Origin: an uncultured Porphyromonadaceae bacterium
GTDB lineage: Bacteria; Bacteroidota; Bacteroidia; Bacteroidales; Muribaculaceae
Length of the DNA stretch: 64,000 nucleotides
Assembly (NCBI GenBank): GCA_946187345.1
Contig: CAMHQD010000001.1
Span: 54,405-118,404, forward strand
Direction of reading: 5' to 3'
The position numbers and the translations under genes were made by a program. Of this stretch, positions 41,880 to 50,198 are shown piece by piece. How positions within the stretch are numbered: position 1 is the first letter of the stretch; every line of letters starts with the position of its first letter. The notes beneath the pieces are model-generated. The model made no database searches and was not told where the DNA came from. It worked only from the letters and a program-made list of their open reading frames with translations.

Positions 41880-43937
41880 ATGAAAGTAAGGATTCTCATC
41901 ATTCTCGCCACTTTGCTGGCCATACCGGCAATCACCAGCGCCCAAATCAACGTGGCGCAGGTGGTGACCATCGGCCGCAACGCATTATACTTTGAGGATT
42001 ACGTCCTCTCCATCCAATACTTCAACCAGGCCATTAATGCGGATAGTACCCGGGCCGAACCGTTCTTTTATCGCGCTGTGGCTAAAATCAACCTCGACGA
42101 CTACCAGGGCGCCGAGCAGGATGCCACCCGTGCCATTGACATCAAGCCGTTTATAGTCGACGCTTTCCGTGTGCGCGCCATCGCGCGCCAAAACCAAGGC
42201 AACTTCACCGGTGCCATCGAGGACTACGATGCCGGACTGAAACTACGCCCGGAGGACAAAATGCTTATGGTAAATAAAGCCGTTTGTCTCGGAGCCGTTA
42301 AGGACTATGACAACGCCCATGCGACATATGACCGGCTGCTCGCCGTCGACCCGCGCAACGACCGTGCCCACTTGGGTATGGCGCACCTGTGCTTAGAGCA
42401 AGGCGACACCACGGCGGCACGTGAGCACGTGGACCGAAGCATCGAACTCTCGAAAAACAACGCCGGAGCGTATGTTATCCGAGCCGAAATACAAATGCGA
42501 CACGACAATGACTATGCAGCCGCACTCGAGAGCCTCAACGAGGCCATCAAACTCGAACCGCGACAAGCATCCTACTTCGTCAACCGGGCCTTCATGAAAT
42601 ATAAACTCGATGACTACTTCGGAGCAATGGCAGACTACGACTACGCCATCGGCCTCGACCCGACATCGGTGGAGGCGCACTTCAACCGGGCATTGTTATA
42701 TAACGAGGTGGGTGACTACAACAAAGCAATCGATGACTACACATATGTGCTGCAAAGCAATCCCGACGACTTCATCTCACGATACAACCGGGCCATGGTC
42801 TATATCCAAACCGGCCGGAACCGCCAGGCAATCGCCGACCTGAACAATATCATCGACAAATACCCGGACTTTGAGAGCGGATACATCGCGCGCGCGCAAG
42901 CCAAGCAACAAATGGGTGACCGGCGCGGCAGTCAAGCCGACTATGACCACGCCATCGCCATGTTCCGGCGCAAGAAGACACGCACCAGCGACTACGACCC
43001 CGCACAAATCCAAATGGAGAAAATCGAACAAGCCAGAGAGCGCGGTGAACTGCCCACAGAGACCGAGGGAGAAGTCATCAACCGCTTCAACACACTGCTC
43101 ACCGTGGCACCCGAGAACCCAATCAAGCCCGAGTATGACAACAAACAACGGGGACGCGTACAAGACGCGAACGTCGAAATCGAACCGCAACCGCCATTCG
43201 AACTCACTTACTACAGTCACGACAACAAACTCAACGGCAAGACACACTACCTGCGCGAGATTGCCGAAGTCAACGATAGCCACGCCCTGCAACGGGTGCT
43301 CACAATAACAAACAACGCGCGCCGCCTCAACGACGACGACATCGAGGCATGCTTCGCCTCAATCGAATACTACAACAGCCTGCTGGCCACCAACACCCCA
43401 CGCTCTATCGACTACTTCGCCAGGGCCTTGGACTACCTGCTCGTCAAGGACACCGAGCACGCCATTGCCGACTGCGACCGCGCCCTCGCGATCAACCCCA
43501 ACTTCGCCCTGGCGCATATGCTTCGCGCCGCGGCGCGCGATCTCGCCATCGACATCAGACGCGCGGCCGCGGCCGAAGCCGACCACTCCCCCACCGGCGA
43601 CATCAAGGCACAGACCGCCCTGCACCAGCGCGAAGACGCCGCAGACCTCAACGCCGTCATCGCCGACCTCGACAGCGCTCTGGCCCTGTCCCCGAAAAAT
43701 CCATACGCATTCTACAACAAAGCCCTCGCCCTGGCCACACAAGGCGAACTAACACAGGCAATCAGTTGTTACAACAGCGCTATCGCCGCAAAGCCGGACC
43801 TCGCCGAGGCATACTACAACCGCGGCATCACCTACCTGCGACTCGGCAACAAGCCGCAAGGCATCGCTGACCTCAGCAAAGCCGGCGAACTCGGCATCCT
43901 GCCGAGTTACAACGTCATCAAACGCATGAACCGGTAA
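41880..43937 (+). CDS. Exported TPR-repeat protein
   Basis: A 685-residue protein with a signal peptide (MKVRILIILATLLAIPAITSAQ) and a long TPR array: YVLSIQYFNQAINADSTRAEPFFYRA, FTGAIEDYDAGLKLRPEDK, DYNKAIDDYTYVLQSNPDD, and, after a non-TPR linker (about residues 370-460), ELTQAISCYNSAIAAKPDLAEAYYNRG at the end. Probably periplasmic and involved in complex assembly. A TACTTTTG box ends 4 bases before the ATG, but without a -33 match, so co-transcription from 41211 is more likely. Confidence 0.92.
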   Translation: MKVRILIILATLLAIPAITSAQINVAQVVTIGRNALYFEDYVLSIQYFNQAINADSTRAEPFFYRAVAKINLDDYQGAEQDATRAIDIKPFIVDAFRVRAIARQNQGNFTGAIEDYDAGLKLRPEDKMLMVNKAVCLGAVKDYDNAHATYDRLLAVDPRNDRAHLGMAHLCLEQGDTTAAREHVDRSIELSKNNAGAYVIRAEIQMRHDNDYAAALESLNEAIKLEPRQASYFVNRAFMKYKLDDYFGAMADYDYAIGLDPTSVEAHFNRALLYNEVGDYNKAIDDYTYVLQSNPDDFISRYNRAMVYIQTGRNRQAIADLNNIIDKYPDFESGYIARAQAKQQMGDRRGSQADYDHAIAMFRRKKTRTSDYDPAQIQMEKIEQARERGELPTETEGEVINRFNTLLTVAPENPIKPEYDNKQRGRVQDANVEIEPQPPFELTYYSHDNKLNGKTHYLREIAEVNDSHALQRVLTITNNARRLNDDDIEACFASIEYYNSLLATNTPRSIDYFARALDYLLVKDTEHAIADCDRALAINPNFALAHMLRAAARDLAIDIRRAAAAEADHSPTGDIKAQTALHQREDAADLNAVIADLDSALALSPKNPYAFYNKALALATQGELTQAISCYNSAIAAKPDLAEAYYNRGITYLRLGNKPQGIADLSKAGELGILPSYNVIKRMNR

Positions 43938-44045
43938 CTCACCACCTCCCGACATCTCGCCTGCTCATGTCCAATCACTTGTGATTTCAGATTATCAATT
44001 AAGCCATAACTTCGGAAGTTATGGATAAAATATTTGATACAACAA

Positions 44046-44078
44046 AGCCCCCACGGTCCCTTTTTGTCCGTGGGGGCT
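44046..44078. terminator. Bidirectional terminator hairpin
   Basis: AGCCCCCACGG (44046-44056) and CCGTGGGGGCT (44068-44078) form a perfect 11-bp stem between the convergent TPR and lipoprotein genes. Confidence 0.75.
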
Positions 44079-44088
44079 AATCAATCTC

Positions 44089-44118
44089 CACCTCCTTTAG
44101 GAGGGGACTGGGGGGAGG
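44089..44118. repeat. CACCTCCTTTAGGAGG element (family E)
   Basis: CCTCC-ttta-GGAGG stem followed by a G-run and GGAGG, just 3' of the lipoprotein gene. Confidence 0.7.
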
Positions 44119-44124
44119 AATATC

Positions 44125-44691
44125 TTACTTCTTCAGCAAGCCCTTGGCGGCGTCGGCAGCCTTGTCGGCACCTGCGGCGACAGCCTCCTGGGCGGCATCC
44201 TTCACCTCACCGGCCTTCTCGGCGACAGCCTCCTGGGCGGCATCCTTCACCTCTCCGGCCTTCTCGGCGGCAGCAGCGGCAGCATCGGCACCGGCAGCCT
44301 TCAGGCTGTCAGCACCCTCGGCAACAGCCTCTTTGGCGGCACCGAACTTCTCGGCGACAGCGTCAACGGCGCTGCTAAGACCGTCGCTGATGCCCGGGAT
44401 CTTGGCGTTAAGAGCCTCCTTGTTCTTCTCAATCACTTCCTTAACCTTCTCGAGAACGCTCTTGGCGGCCTCGGTCTTACCGGCGGCGAACAGGCTATCG
44501 GCAACGGCCTTGGCCTGGTCAATCACGCCCATGGTGCTCGCGCTGTCCTGAGCGGCAAGCAGGTTGGCGCTGAACTCGTCAGCGTTGAACTGATACTCGG
44601 CCTGAGCCTCTTCCTCGGCCTTGGGCTTGTTGTCACACGACACAAACGTCATCGATGCCACAGCGGCAATGAGCAATAAAAACTTCTTCAT
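44125..44691 (-). CDS. Ala/Lys/Glu-rich lipoprotein with 15-residue tandem repeats
   Basis: A 188-residue lipoprotein (MKKFLLLIAAVASMTFVSCDN, lipobox VSC). The second half is amphipathic helix of LEA/apolipoprotein type and contains two tandem copies of AEKAGEVKDAAQEAV (15 residues, 45 bp) plus a partial third. Such helices lie on membranes or form coiled coils. Two 45-bp direct repeats at about 44176-44265 make the gene prone to length variation. Function unknown. Confidence 0.88.
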   Translation of the reverse strand: MKKFLLLIAAVASMTFVSCDNKPKAEEEAQAEYQFNADEFSANLLAAQDSASTMGVIDQAKAVADSLFAAGKTEAAKSVLEKVKEVIEKNKEALNAKIPGISDGLSSAVDAVAEKFGAAKEAVAEGADSLKAAGADAAAAAAEKAGEVKDAAQEAVAEKAGEVKDAAQEAVAAGADKAADAAKGLLKK

Positions 44692-44727
44692 AACTTAAAA
44701 CAATCTTTAAAAGTTAAACAATAGTAG

Positions 44728-44860
44728 TCGTTTAGAGGTTGAGGGTTGAGGGGTTGAGCCTCGCGCTATCGCGCTCGGGGATAATAGTTTTGTTTTACAT
44801 TTATTCCCATTTGCGTCAGCAAATGGCTCAACCTCTCAACGCTCAACCTCTCAACCTTCA
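44728..44860. repeat. REP/MITE-like element, family A, copy 4
   Basis: Same order as copy 1: GAGGTTGAGGGTTGAGG, CGCGCTATCGCG, ATTCCCATTTGC-gtca-GCAAATGG, then CTCAACCTCTCAACGC. The outer arms (AGGTTGAG / CTCAACCT) are inverted repeats. Confidence 0.85.
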
Positions 44861-44972
44861 ATTTCGGCGGCGAAATTATCACTTATTTTTCAAATAGAAA
44901 AATTTATTTGCAAAATTTTGATTTTTTTACATTCAACTGCTGTTTTTTACCCACCATTCCAACCATTTTTTG

Positions 44973-44980
44973 TAACTTTG
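44973..44980 (+). promoter_or_regulatory. -7 box TAACTTTG, probable hisS promoter
   Basis: An exact -7 match with no TTG at the right distance upstream. Transcription from here gives a repeat-filled leader of about 135 bases. Confidence 0.5.
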
Positions 44981-45041
44981 CACATTATTAATTTATATAA
45001 TCACTACGACAACGGCCGTAACAATGCTTTTCCTATACTTT

Positions 45042-45070
45042 CCCTCCTATAGGAGGGGGTTGGGGGAGGA
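45042..45070. repeat. CCCTCCTATAGGAGGG hairpin (family E)
   Basis: A perfect CCCTCCTATAGGAGGG palindrome followed by GGTTGGGGGAGG, in the hisS leader. Confidence 0.75.
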
Positions 45071-45071
45071 C

Positions 45072-45103
45072 AACGTTCGGTGTGCGGCCTCCTTGTGGCC
45101 GCC
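45072..45103 (-). repeat. GGCGGCCAC hairpin repeat (family B), copy 2
   Basis: On the minus strand GGCGGCCACAAGGAGGCCGC, then ACACCGAACGTT. Same text and order as copy 1. Confidence 0.75.
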
Positions 45104-45120
45104 CTTGACAATAACTAATT

Positions 45121-46494
45121 ATGGCACAGAAACCCGGCATTCCTAAAGGTACGCGCGACTTCACTCCCCAAGAGATGGCGCGACGCAACTATATCTTCAA
45201 CACCATCCGCGAGGTGTTTGAACTATACGGCTACAGCCAAATCGAGACCCCGGCGATGGAGAACCTCTCCACACTCATGGGCAAGTATGGCGACGAGGGC
45301 GACAAACTGCTGTTCAAAATCCTCAATAGCGGTGACTACCTCAAGGACGCGCCCGACGACCTGCTCGCCGCGCGCGACGCCCTCCACCTGACGCGCCACC
45401 TGAGCGAGAAGGGCCTCAGATACGACCTCACGGTGCCCTTCGCGCGCTTCGTCGTCCAGCACCGCGAGGCCATCACTCTGCCCTTCAAGCGCTATCAACT
45501 GCAGCCCGTATGGCGCGCCGACAGGCCGCAGCGCGGACGTTACCGCGAGTTCTACCAGTGTGACGCCGACGTGGTGGGCAGCGACTCGCTGCTCAACGAG
45601 GTGGAACTCGTCAGCCTCATCGACGATGTCATGGCGCGACTGGGCATCAACGTCACCATCAAGGTGAACAACCGCAAAATCCTCACCGCCATCGCCGCAG
45701 TCATAGGCGAACCCGACCGCGTGGTCGACATTACAGTGGCTATCGACAAAATCGACAAAATGGGTCTCGACAAGGTCAACGCCGAACTTCTCGACAAGGG
45801 ACTTGCCCCCGACGCCGTCAACGCTCTCCAGCCATTGCTCACCCTCGCCGGCACCAACGACGAGAAACTCGCGAGCCTCGAAAGTCTCGTCGGCGCCAAC
45901 CCCGACGGTGCCAAAGGGCTCGAGGAACTGCGTTTCGTACTCAGCCACGCCGCAGCGATGCCTCTGCGAGCCACCGTCGAACTCGACGTCTCGCTCGCGC
46001 GCGGCCTCAATTACTACACCGGCACCATCCTCGAGGTCAAAGCGCGCGACGTGGAGATGGGCAGCATCACCGGTGGAGGACGATATGACAACCTCACAGG
46101 CGTCTTCGGCATGCCGGGACTCTCCGGCGTGGGCATCAGTTTCGGAGCCGACCGCATTTACGACGTTCTCAACCAACTCGACCTCTACCCCGCCGCTCTC
46201 TCGGCCGCCGTCAAGGTGATGTTCGTCAACTTCGGCCCGCAAGAGGCCGCCCGCAGCCTCGAGTGTATGCGTCACCTGCGTGCCAACGGCATCAGCACCG
46301 AACTCTACCCCGATGCCGTCAAACTCAAGAAACAGATGTCCTACGCCAACGACCGCGCCATCCCCATGGTGGCAATCATCGGCGAACAGGAACTCGCTGA
46401 CGGCACCGTCACCGTCAAGCGCATGGACACCGGCGAGCAGTCAACCCTCACTCTCGACGCCCTCCTCGAATATACTCACGAAAATTCCCGATAA
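45121..46494 (+). CDS. hisS: Histidyl-tRNA synthetase
   Basis: A 457-residue class II synthetase that charges tRNA-His. Motif 1 region ([15 protein letters not shown]), motif 2 ([23 protein letters not shown]), the histidine-specific [13 protein letters not shown] and motif 3 ([14 protein letters not shown]) are all present, with a C-terminal anticodon domain ([13 protein letters not shown]). Length is normal. The last five residues HENSR and stop are encoded by a CACGAAAATTCCCGATAA repeat of the intergenic CGTGAATTTTCG type, so the very C-terminus is repeat-derived. Confidence 0.97.
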   Translation: MAQKPGIPKGTRDFTPQEMARRNYIFNTIREVFELYGYSQIETPAMENLSTLMGKYGDEGDKLLFKILNSGDYLKDAPDDLLAARDALHLTRHLSEKGLRYDLTVPFARFVVQHREAITLPFKRYQLQPVWRADRPQRGRYREFYQCDADVVGSDSLLNEVELVSLIDDVMARLGINVTIKVNNRKILTAIAAVIGEPDRVVDITVAIDKIDKMGLDKVNAELLDKGLAPDAVNALQPLLTLAGTNDEKLASLESLVGANPDGAKGLEELRFVLSHAAAMPLRATVELDVSLARGLNYYTGTILEVKARDVEMGSITGGGRYDNLTGVFGMPGLSGVGISFGADRIYDVLNQLDLYPAALSAAVKVMFVNFGPQEAARSLECMRHLRANGISTELYPDAVKLKKQMSYANDRAIPMVAIIGEQELADGTVTVKRMDTGEQSTLTLDALLEYTHENSR

Positions 46495-46705
46495 TTCTCG
46501 AAAATTAATCTCCCGTGAATTTTCGTGAATTCCCGTAAATATTTTATTAAACAAGAGAACAAGAGCATTTTAGAGAACAAGAGGTTGAATTTACGTGGAT
46601 TTACGAAAATTTACGAGATAATATATTTTTCGAAAATTTTGGTGAATTTTCGAGAGAGAAATAAATTTATTCACGATAATTCACGTAAATTCACGGGAGA
46701 TAAAT
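46478..46705. repeat. Cluster of short CGTGAATTTTCG / TTCACGTAAATTCACG repeats
   Basis: About ten overlapping AT-rich palindromic units of 12-18 bp fill the spacer between hisS and the next gene. They start within the hisS 3' end. Similar units are at 35790-36030 and 36757-36780. Confidence 0.7.
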
Positions 46706-46711
46706 AACAAA

Positions 46712-47146
46712 ATGTACGAACAGTTAACGCGACTGCCACTATTCCAGGGCGCCACCAAGGAGCAGATTGTCGAACTCATCGAGAAACTGCCCCTCCACTT
46801 CGTTAAACTCAAAGCCGGAGAAACGGCCGTGAGCCGCGGCGACCGTTGCACCCACGTCCGCTTCATCGTTTCCGGTCGCATAGACATCACTCGGCCAACG
46901 CCGGACGTGGCCCAACGCTATACCATCAGCGCGCCGGCGGTGCTCGGACCTGAGTACCTCTTCGGCGCGAGCACTGTCTATCCTTTCGACGCCATCGCCG
47001 GCAGTGACGGTTGCGGGTTGCTGCTGCTCGCCAAGCGCGACTTTCTCACTATGCTCGAGAGCAACCGCATCTTCATGTTCAACATCCTCAATATGCTCTC
47101 CACATTGGCTCAGCGAGCCGACACTCTACCGCCATCCCAATTATGA
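46712..47146 (+). CDS. Cyclic nucleotide-binding domain protein lacking an HTH
   Basis: A 144-residue protein consisting of one Crp/Fnr-type cNMP-binding fold: LPLFQGATKEQIVELIEKLP, LKAGETAVSRGDRCTHVRFIVSGRIDI and the PHB-like loop GPEYLFGASTVYPFDAIA. A dimer helix follows (FNILNMLSTLAQRAD), but the protein ends there, without the DNA-binding helix-turn-helix of full Crp regulators. Either it is a natural short form or its C-terminus was lost to the repeat that follows (ATGAATTACGAATTATG). It is 23 bp before the YidE-like gene. Confidence 0.85.
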   Translation: MYEQLTRLPLFQGATKEQIVELIEKLPLHFVKLKAGETAVSRGDRCTHVRFIVSGRIDITRPTPDVAQRYTISAPAVLGPEYLFGASTVYPFDAIAGSDGCGLLLLAKRDFLTMLESNRIFMFNILNMLSTLAQRADTLPPSQL

Positions 47147-47169
47147 ATTACGAATTATGAATTGACCAC

Positions 47170-48858
47170 ATGAACTGGCTCATCGAATTATTTAACGGCG
47201 AAGGCGTGGCCCACGCCATCTTCATCTACGCCATCGTCATCGCCATCGGCGTCATCCTTGGCAAAACAAAAGTCAAGGGCGTCTCGCTTGGCGTCACTTT
47301 TGTCCTCTTTATCGGCATCCTCGTCGGCCACCTCGGCTTCGGCATCAATCCGGGCATCCTCAAGTTTGTCCAGGAGTTCGGCCTCATCCTGTTTATCTTT
47401 TCCATCGGACTGCAGGTAGGCCCCAGTTTCTTCTCCTCGTTCAAGGAGGGAGGCATGCGCCTCAACGGGTTGGCGATACTGCTCATCGCCTTGAACATCA
47501 CCGTCGCCCTGGCAATCTTTTACGCCGCCGGCAATGTCCAAATCACCGATATGGTGGGTATCCTCTCCGGCGCCGTCACCAACACCCCGGGCCTCGGTGC
47601 CGCACAACAGACCATGCTCGAGACTCATGGTGCCGGAGCGCAGGCCCTCAACGAGTCGATGTCGATGGGATATGCCGCCGCCTATCCACTCGGCGTGGTG
47701 GGCATCATCCTGTCGATGATTCTCGTCAAGGTAATATTTGGCATCAACACCGAGCAGGAGAGCCGCCGCATCGAGGAGGACGCCGCCCAGAGCCAACTCG
47801 CTCCGCACATCGTCACCTATCAGGTCACCAATAAACTCATCTTTGACCGCACCCTCGAGCGCCTGCACGGCATGCTCGACCGCAACTTCGTCGTCTCGCG
47901 CATCAAGAAGGCCCATGGCAGCGTCCACATCCCCAAGAGCGAGACCATCCTCGAGGAGGGCGACATCCTGCTCATCGTCATGAGCGAGCAAGACGAGGAA
48001 ATCTTTGACGCCCTCATCGGACCGCGCGTCGAGTTCAACTGGGAAGAAGGACAGGCCGCCGGCAACGAGACACTTGTCTCGCGTCGCATCCTCGTCACCA
48101 ACACCCAGTTTAGCGGACGCAAACTCGGCTCGCTGCGCCTTCGTCTCGGATACAAACTCAATGCCACGCGCGTCAACCGCGCCGGCGTCGACCTTATGGC
48201 CAGTCCAAACCTCGCCCTGCAGGTGGGCGACCGCATCACCGTCGTCGGCAAACTCGAGGACATCGACCGCCTCGCCGCCAAAATGGGCAACTCGATGAAG
48301 CGCCTCGACGAGCCAAATATGTTCACCATGTTCATCGGCATCTTCCTCGGCATCGTTGTGGGATCTATTCCAATCATGCTGCCGGGCATGTCGGTGCCCA
48401 TGAAACTCGGTCTGGCAGGCGGACCGCTCATCGTCGCCATTCTCCTCGGTCGCTTTGGCTACAAAGTCAAACTGGTCACCTACACCAGTTCCAGCGCCAA
48501 CCTCTTGCTGCGCGAACTCGGCATCTGTCTCTTCCTCGCCTCGGTGGGCATCGCCGCCGGCGGCAACTTCGTCAGCACCGTCTTCAACGCCCAGGGTGCC
48601 ATGTGGGTCCTATACGGCTTCCTCATCACATTCCTGCCGCTAATGGTCGTCGTCTTGCTCGCCCGCGGACGCTTCAAGATGAACTACTGCACCATCATGG
48701 GACTCGTGGCCGGCTCCACAACCGACCCTCCCGCGCTGGCCTACGCCAACAAGACCGCAGCCAACGACGCCCCGGCAGTCGCCTACTCCACCGTCTATCC
48801 CCTCACGATGTTCCTGCGAGTCATCTCCGCCCAAATCCTCATCCTCGCCCTCGCCTAG
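47170..48858 (+). CDS. YidE/AspT-family putative transporter with two TrkA-C domains
   Basis: A 562-residue inner-membrane protein of the aspartate:alanine exchanger (AAE) family. Two hydrophobic blocks (about residues 15-190 and 390-560) flank two cytosolic RCK_C/TrkA-C domains (about 205-375) with LERLHGMLDRNFVVSRIKK, LEEGDILLIVMSEQ and LQVGDRITVVGKLEDIDRL. The repeated signatures TNTPGLGAAQQTM and GSTTDPPALAYANK are the AAE hallmarks. The substrate is unknown. The upstream cNMP-binding protein is close enough for co-transcription. Confidence 0.94.
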   Translation: MNWLIELFNGEGVAHAIFIYAIVIAIGVILGKTKVKGVSLGVTFVLFIGILVGHLGFGINPGILKFVQEFGLILFIFSIGLQVGPSFFSSFKEGGMRLNGLAILLIALNITVALAIFYAAGNVQITDMVGILSGAVTNTPGLGAAQQTMLETHGAGAQALNESMSMGYAAAYPLGVVGIILSMILVKVIFGINTEQESRRIEEDAAQSQLAPHIVTYQVTNKLIFDRTLERLHGMLDRNFVVSRIKKAHGSVHIPKSETILEEGDILLIVMSEQDEEIFDALIGPRVEFNWEEGQAAGNETLVSRRILVTNTQFSGRKLGSLRLRLGYKLNATRVNRAGVDLMASPNLALQVGDRITVVGKLEDIDRLAAKMGNSMKRLDEPNMFTMFIGIFLGIVVGSIPIMLPGMSVPMKLGLAGGPLIVAILLGRFGYKVKLVTYTSSSANLLLRELGICLFLASVGIAAGGNFVSTVFNAQGAMWVLYGFLITFLPLMVVVLLARGRFKMNYCTIMGLVAGSTTDPPALAYANKTAANDAPAVAYSTVYPLTMFLRVISAQILILALA

Positions 48859-48863
48859 AGAAA

Positions 48864-48889
48864 TGTAGGGCCTGGCCTTGTCCTGGCCG
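48864..48889 (-). repeat. GGCC repeat after the YidE-like gene
   Basis: Plus strand TGTAGGGCCTGGCCTTG then TCCTGGCCG, one mismatch from the copies at 17494 and 50170, in opposite orientation, five bases after the stop. Confidence 0.85.
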
Positions 48890-48903
48890 CTCCAGAGCAA
48901 ATC

Positions 48904-48962
48904 CATTATCCCCGAGCGCGATTGCGCGAGGCTCAACCCCTCAACGCTAAACCTCTAAACCT
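48904..48962. repeat. Family A element, copy 5 (half)
   Basis: Only the half with CCCCGAGCGCGATTGCGCGAGG and CTCAACGCTAAACCTC remains. The CCATTTGC hairpin is absent. It ends three bases before the lipid kinase start. Confidence 0.75.
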
Positions 48963-48965
48963 CTC

Positions 48966-49847
48966 ATGGAACTCCTCATCATCGTCAACCCCATCGCCGG
49001 CACCGGCAGCAAAGACGACATCGCCGCCATAGCGCGCGAAGAACTCGGTGTGGACGACAGCCACATCGTCTACACCGAGCGAGCCGGACACGCCCGGGAA
49101 CTCGCCGACGACGCCGTCCGACGCGGCGTCGACATCGTTGCCGCCGTCGGAGGCGACGGCACCGTCAACGAGGTCGCCGGTTCTCTCGTCGGCACCGACA
49201 CCGCCCTCGCCGTCGTCCCGGTGGGCAGCGGCAACGGCCTCGGCCGACACCTGCGGGTGCCACTTGATGCACGCAAGGCACTTCGCCTCATCCGCCAGGG
49301 ACACATCGAGCGCTTCGACTGCGGCATCGTCAACGGCGACCTGCCATTCTTCTGCACATGCGGCGTAGGCTTCGACGCCCAGGTCAGCCACGCCTTCGCC
49401 ACCGCCGGCACACGTGGCCTGTCAACCTACGTGCGAACCACCATCAGCGAATACTTCCGATACAAGCCACAACACTACCGCATCACCATCGACGGCGACA
49501 CCATCGACGACGAGGCCTTTGTCATCGCCATCGGCAACGCCGCCCAATACGGCAACAACGCCCTCATCGCCCCGCGCGCCACCATGCAGGACGGCCAACT
49601 CGACATCACAGTTATCCATCGCTTCTCGCTGGTGGCGGCTCCAATCGTCGGCGCACGCCTCTTCACCGGCACCCTTGACCACGACAGCCACATCTCAATC
49701 TACCGCGGCCGTCACATCGAGATCGCACGCGACGCTTCCGGCCCCATGCACATCGACGGTGACCCACTCGTCATGCCGGCCACCCTCACCATCGACTGCC
49801 GCCCCGCCGCCCTACCCGTCGTCATCGGCCGCGGCGAGAAAAAATAA
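48966..49847 (+). CDS. Diacylglycerol kinase-family lipid kinase (YegS/BmrU type)
   Basis: A 293-residue lipid kinase with a DAGK catalytic domain. NPIAGTGS opens the ATP loop, VGGDGTVNE (GGDGT at residues 62-66) is the core ATP-binding motif and VPVGSGNGLGRHL follows as expected. FFCTCGVGFDAQVSHAF begins the second domain, and the C-terminal HIDGDP segment contains conserved acidic residues. These enzymes phosphorylate diacylglycerol or related lipids. The start directly follows a repeat, so its upstream signals are unclear. Confidence 0.93.
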   Translation: MELLIIVNPIAGTGSKDDIAAIAREELGVDDSHIVYTERAGHARELADDAVRRGVDIVAAVGGDGTVNEVAGSLVGTDTALAVVPVGSGNGLGRHLRVPLDARKALRLIRQGHIERFDCGIVNGDLPFFCTCGVGFDAQVSHAFATAGTRGLSTYVRTTISEYFRYKPQHYRITIDGDTIDDEAFVIAIGNAAQYGNNALIAPRATMQDGQLDITVIHRFSLVAAPIVGARLFTGTLDHDSHISIYRGRHIEIARDASGPMHIDGDPLVMPATLTIDCRPAALPVVIGRGEKK

Positions 49848-49880
49848 CTCCACAAAGCAAAGCGATCGGCTGATTACAAC

Positions 49881-49931
49881 GGCGGCCACAGGCCGCCTCC
49901 GTTCTGTGTGCGGCCACCTCGTTGCCACCAC
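49881..49931. repeat. GGCGGCCAC hairpin repeat (family B), copy 3, diverged
   Basis: GGCGGCCACAGGCCGCC followed by TCCGTTCTGTGTGCGGCC. It looks like two half elements head to head. Confidence 0.6.
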
Positions 49932-49947
49932 ATAAGTCTCATTTTAT

Positions 49948-49974
49948 TGTGGGGCCTCGCCTTGGCGTGGCCGT
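49948..49974 (-). repeat. GGCC repeat, diverged copy
   Basis: TTGTGGGGCCTCGCCTTGG then CGTGGCCG, the same plan with compensating C/G changes in the two arms. Confidence 0.65.
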
Positions 49975-49977
49975 GTG

Positions 49978-50105
49978 GCGGAACCCACGAAGTGGGTGGC
50001 GGGCTTATAGGCGGGGGCGTCAGCCCCCGTGATAGTCACGCGTTCCTCCGTTTTTTCAAGCCCTGTAGGGGCGGCAGATCTGTCGCCCCTACAGGGGCTT
50101 TTTGG
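49978..50105. repeat. Composite GC-rich element, copy 2
   Basis: GGAACCCACGAAGTGGGT, GGCGGGGGCGTCAGCCCCCG, then AAGCCCTGTAGGGGCGGC paired with GTCGCCCCTACAGGGGCTT and followed by TTTTT. Same order as 37562-37703. The final hairpin may end the lipid kinase transcript. Confidence 0.75.
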
Positions 50106-50130
50106 GGGGAGACGGGGCTTTGTGGCGGCG

Positions 50131-50166
50131 GAATGTAGGGACACAATGAATTGTGTTCCTACATTC
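50131..50166. repeat. GACACAAT palindrome (family C), copy 2, extended
   Basis: GAATGTAGGGACACAAT pairs with ATTGTGTTCCTACATTC around a GA loop (16 of 17 bases). Confidence 0.8.
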
Positions 50167-50169
50167 CGG

Positions 50170-50198
50170 CGGCCAGGCCAAGGCCAGGCCCTACAAAG
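50170..50198 (+). repeat. GGCCAGGCCAAGGCC repeat at the tex 3' end
   Basis: 29 bp identical to 17494-17522. The tex stop codon (minus strand TAG, 50193-50191) and its last two codons are inside it. Confidence 0.9.

Larger units (their letters stand above)
44692..45120. other. Gene-free stretch before hisS
   Basis: 429 bases. It contains family A copy 4 (44728-44860), an AT-rich segment, a hisS -7 box TAACTTTG at 44973-44980, the family E hairpin at 45042-45070 and the family B repeat at 45072-45103. The predicted hisS leader is about 140 bases and consists mainly of repeats. Confidence 0.75.
49848..50190. other. Repeat-only spacer between the lipid kinase and tex genes
   Basis: 343 bases composed of family B (49881-49931), the GGCC repeat in minus orientation (49948-49974), the composite element copy 2 (49978-50105), family C (50131-50166) and the GGCC repeat in plus orientation (50170-50198). 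No gene is seen. Confidence 0.85.

Noticed and set aside
45223..46275. A 350-codon minus-strand open frame inside hisS
   Set aside because: Opposite an unmistakable hisS. The product is His/Val/Glu-rich shadow text.
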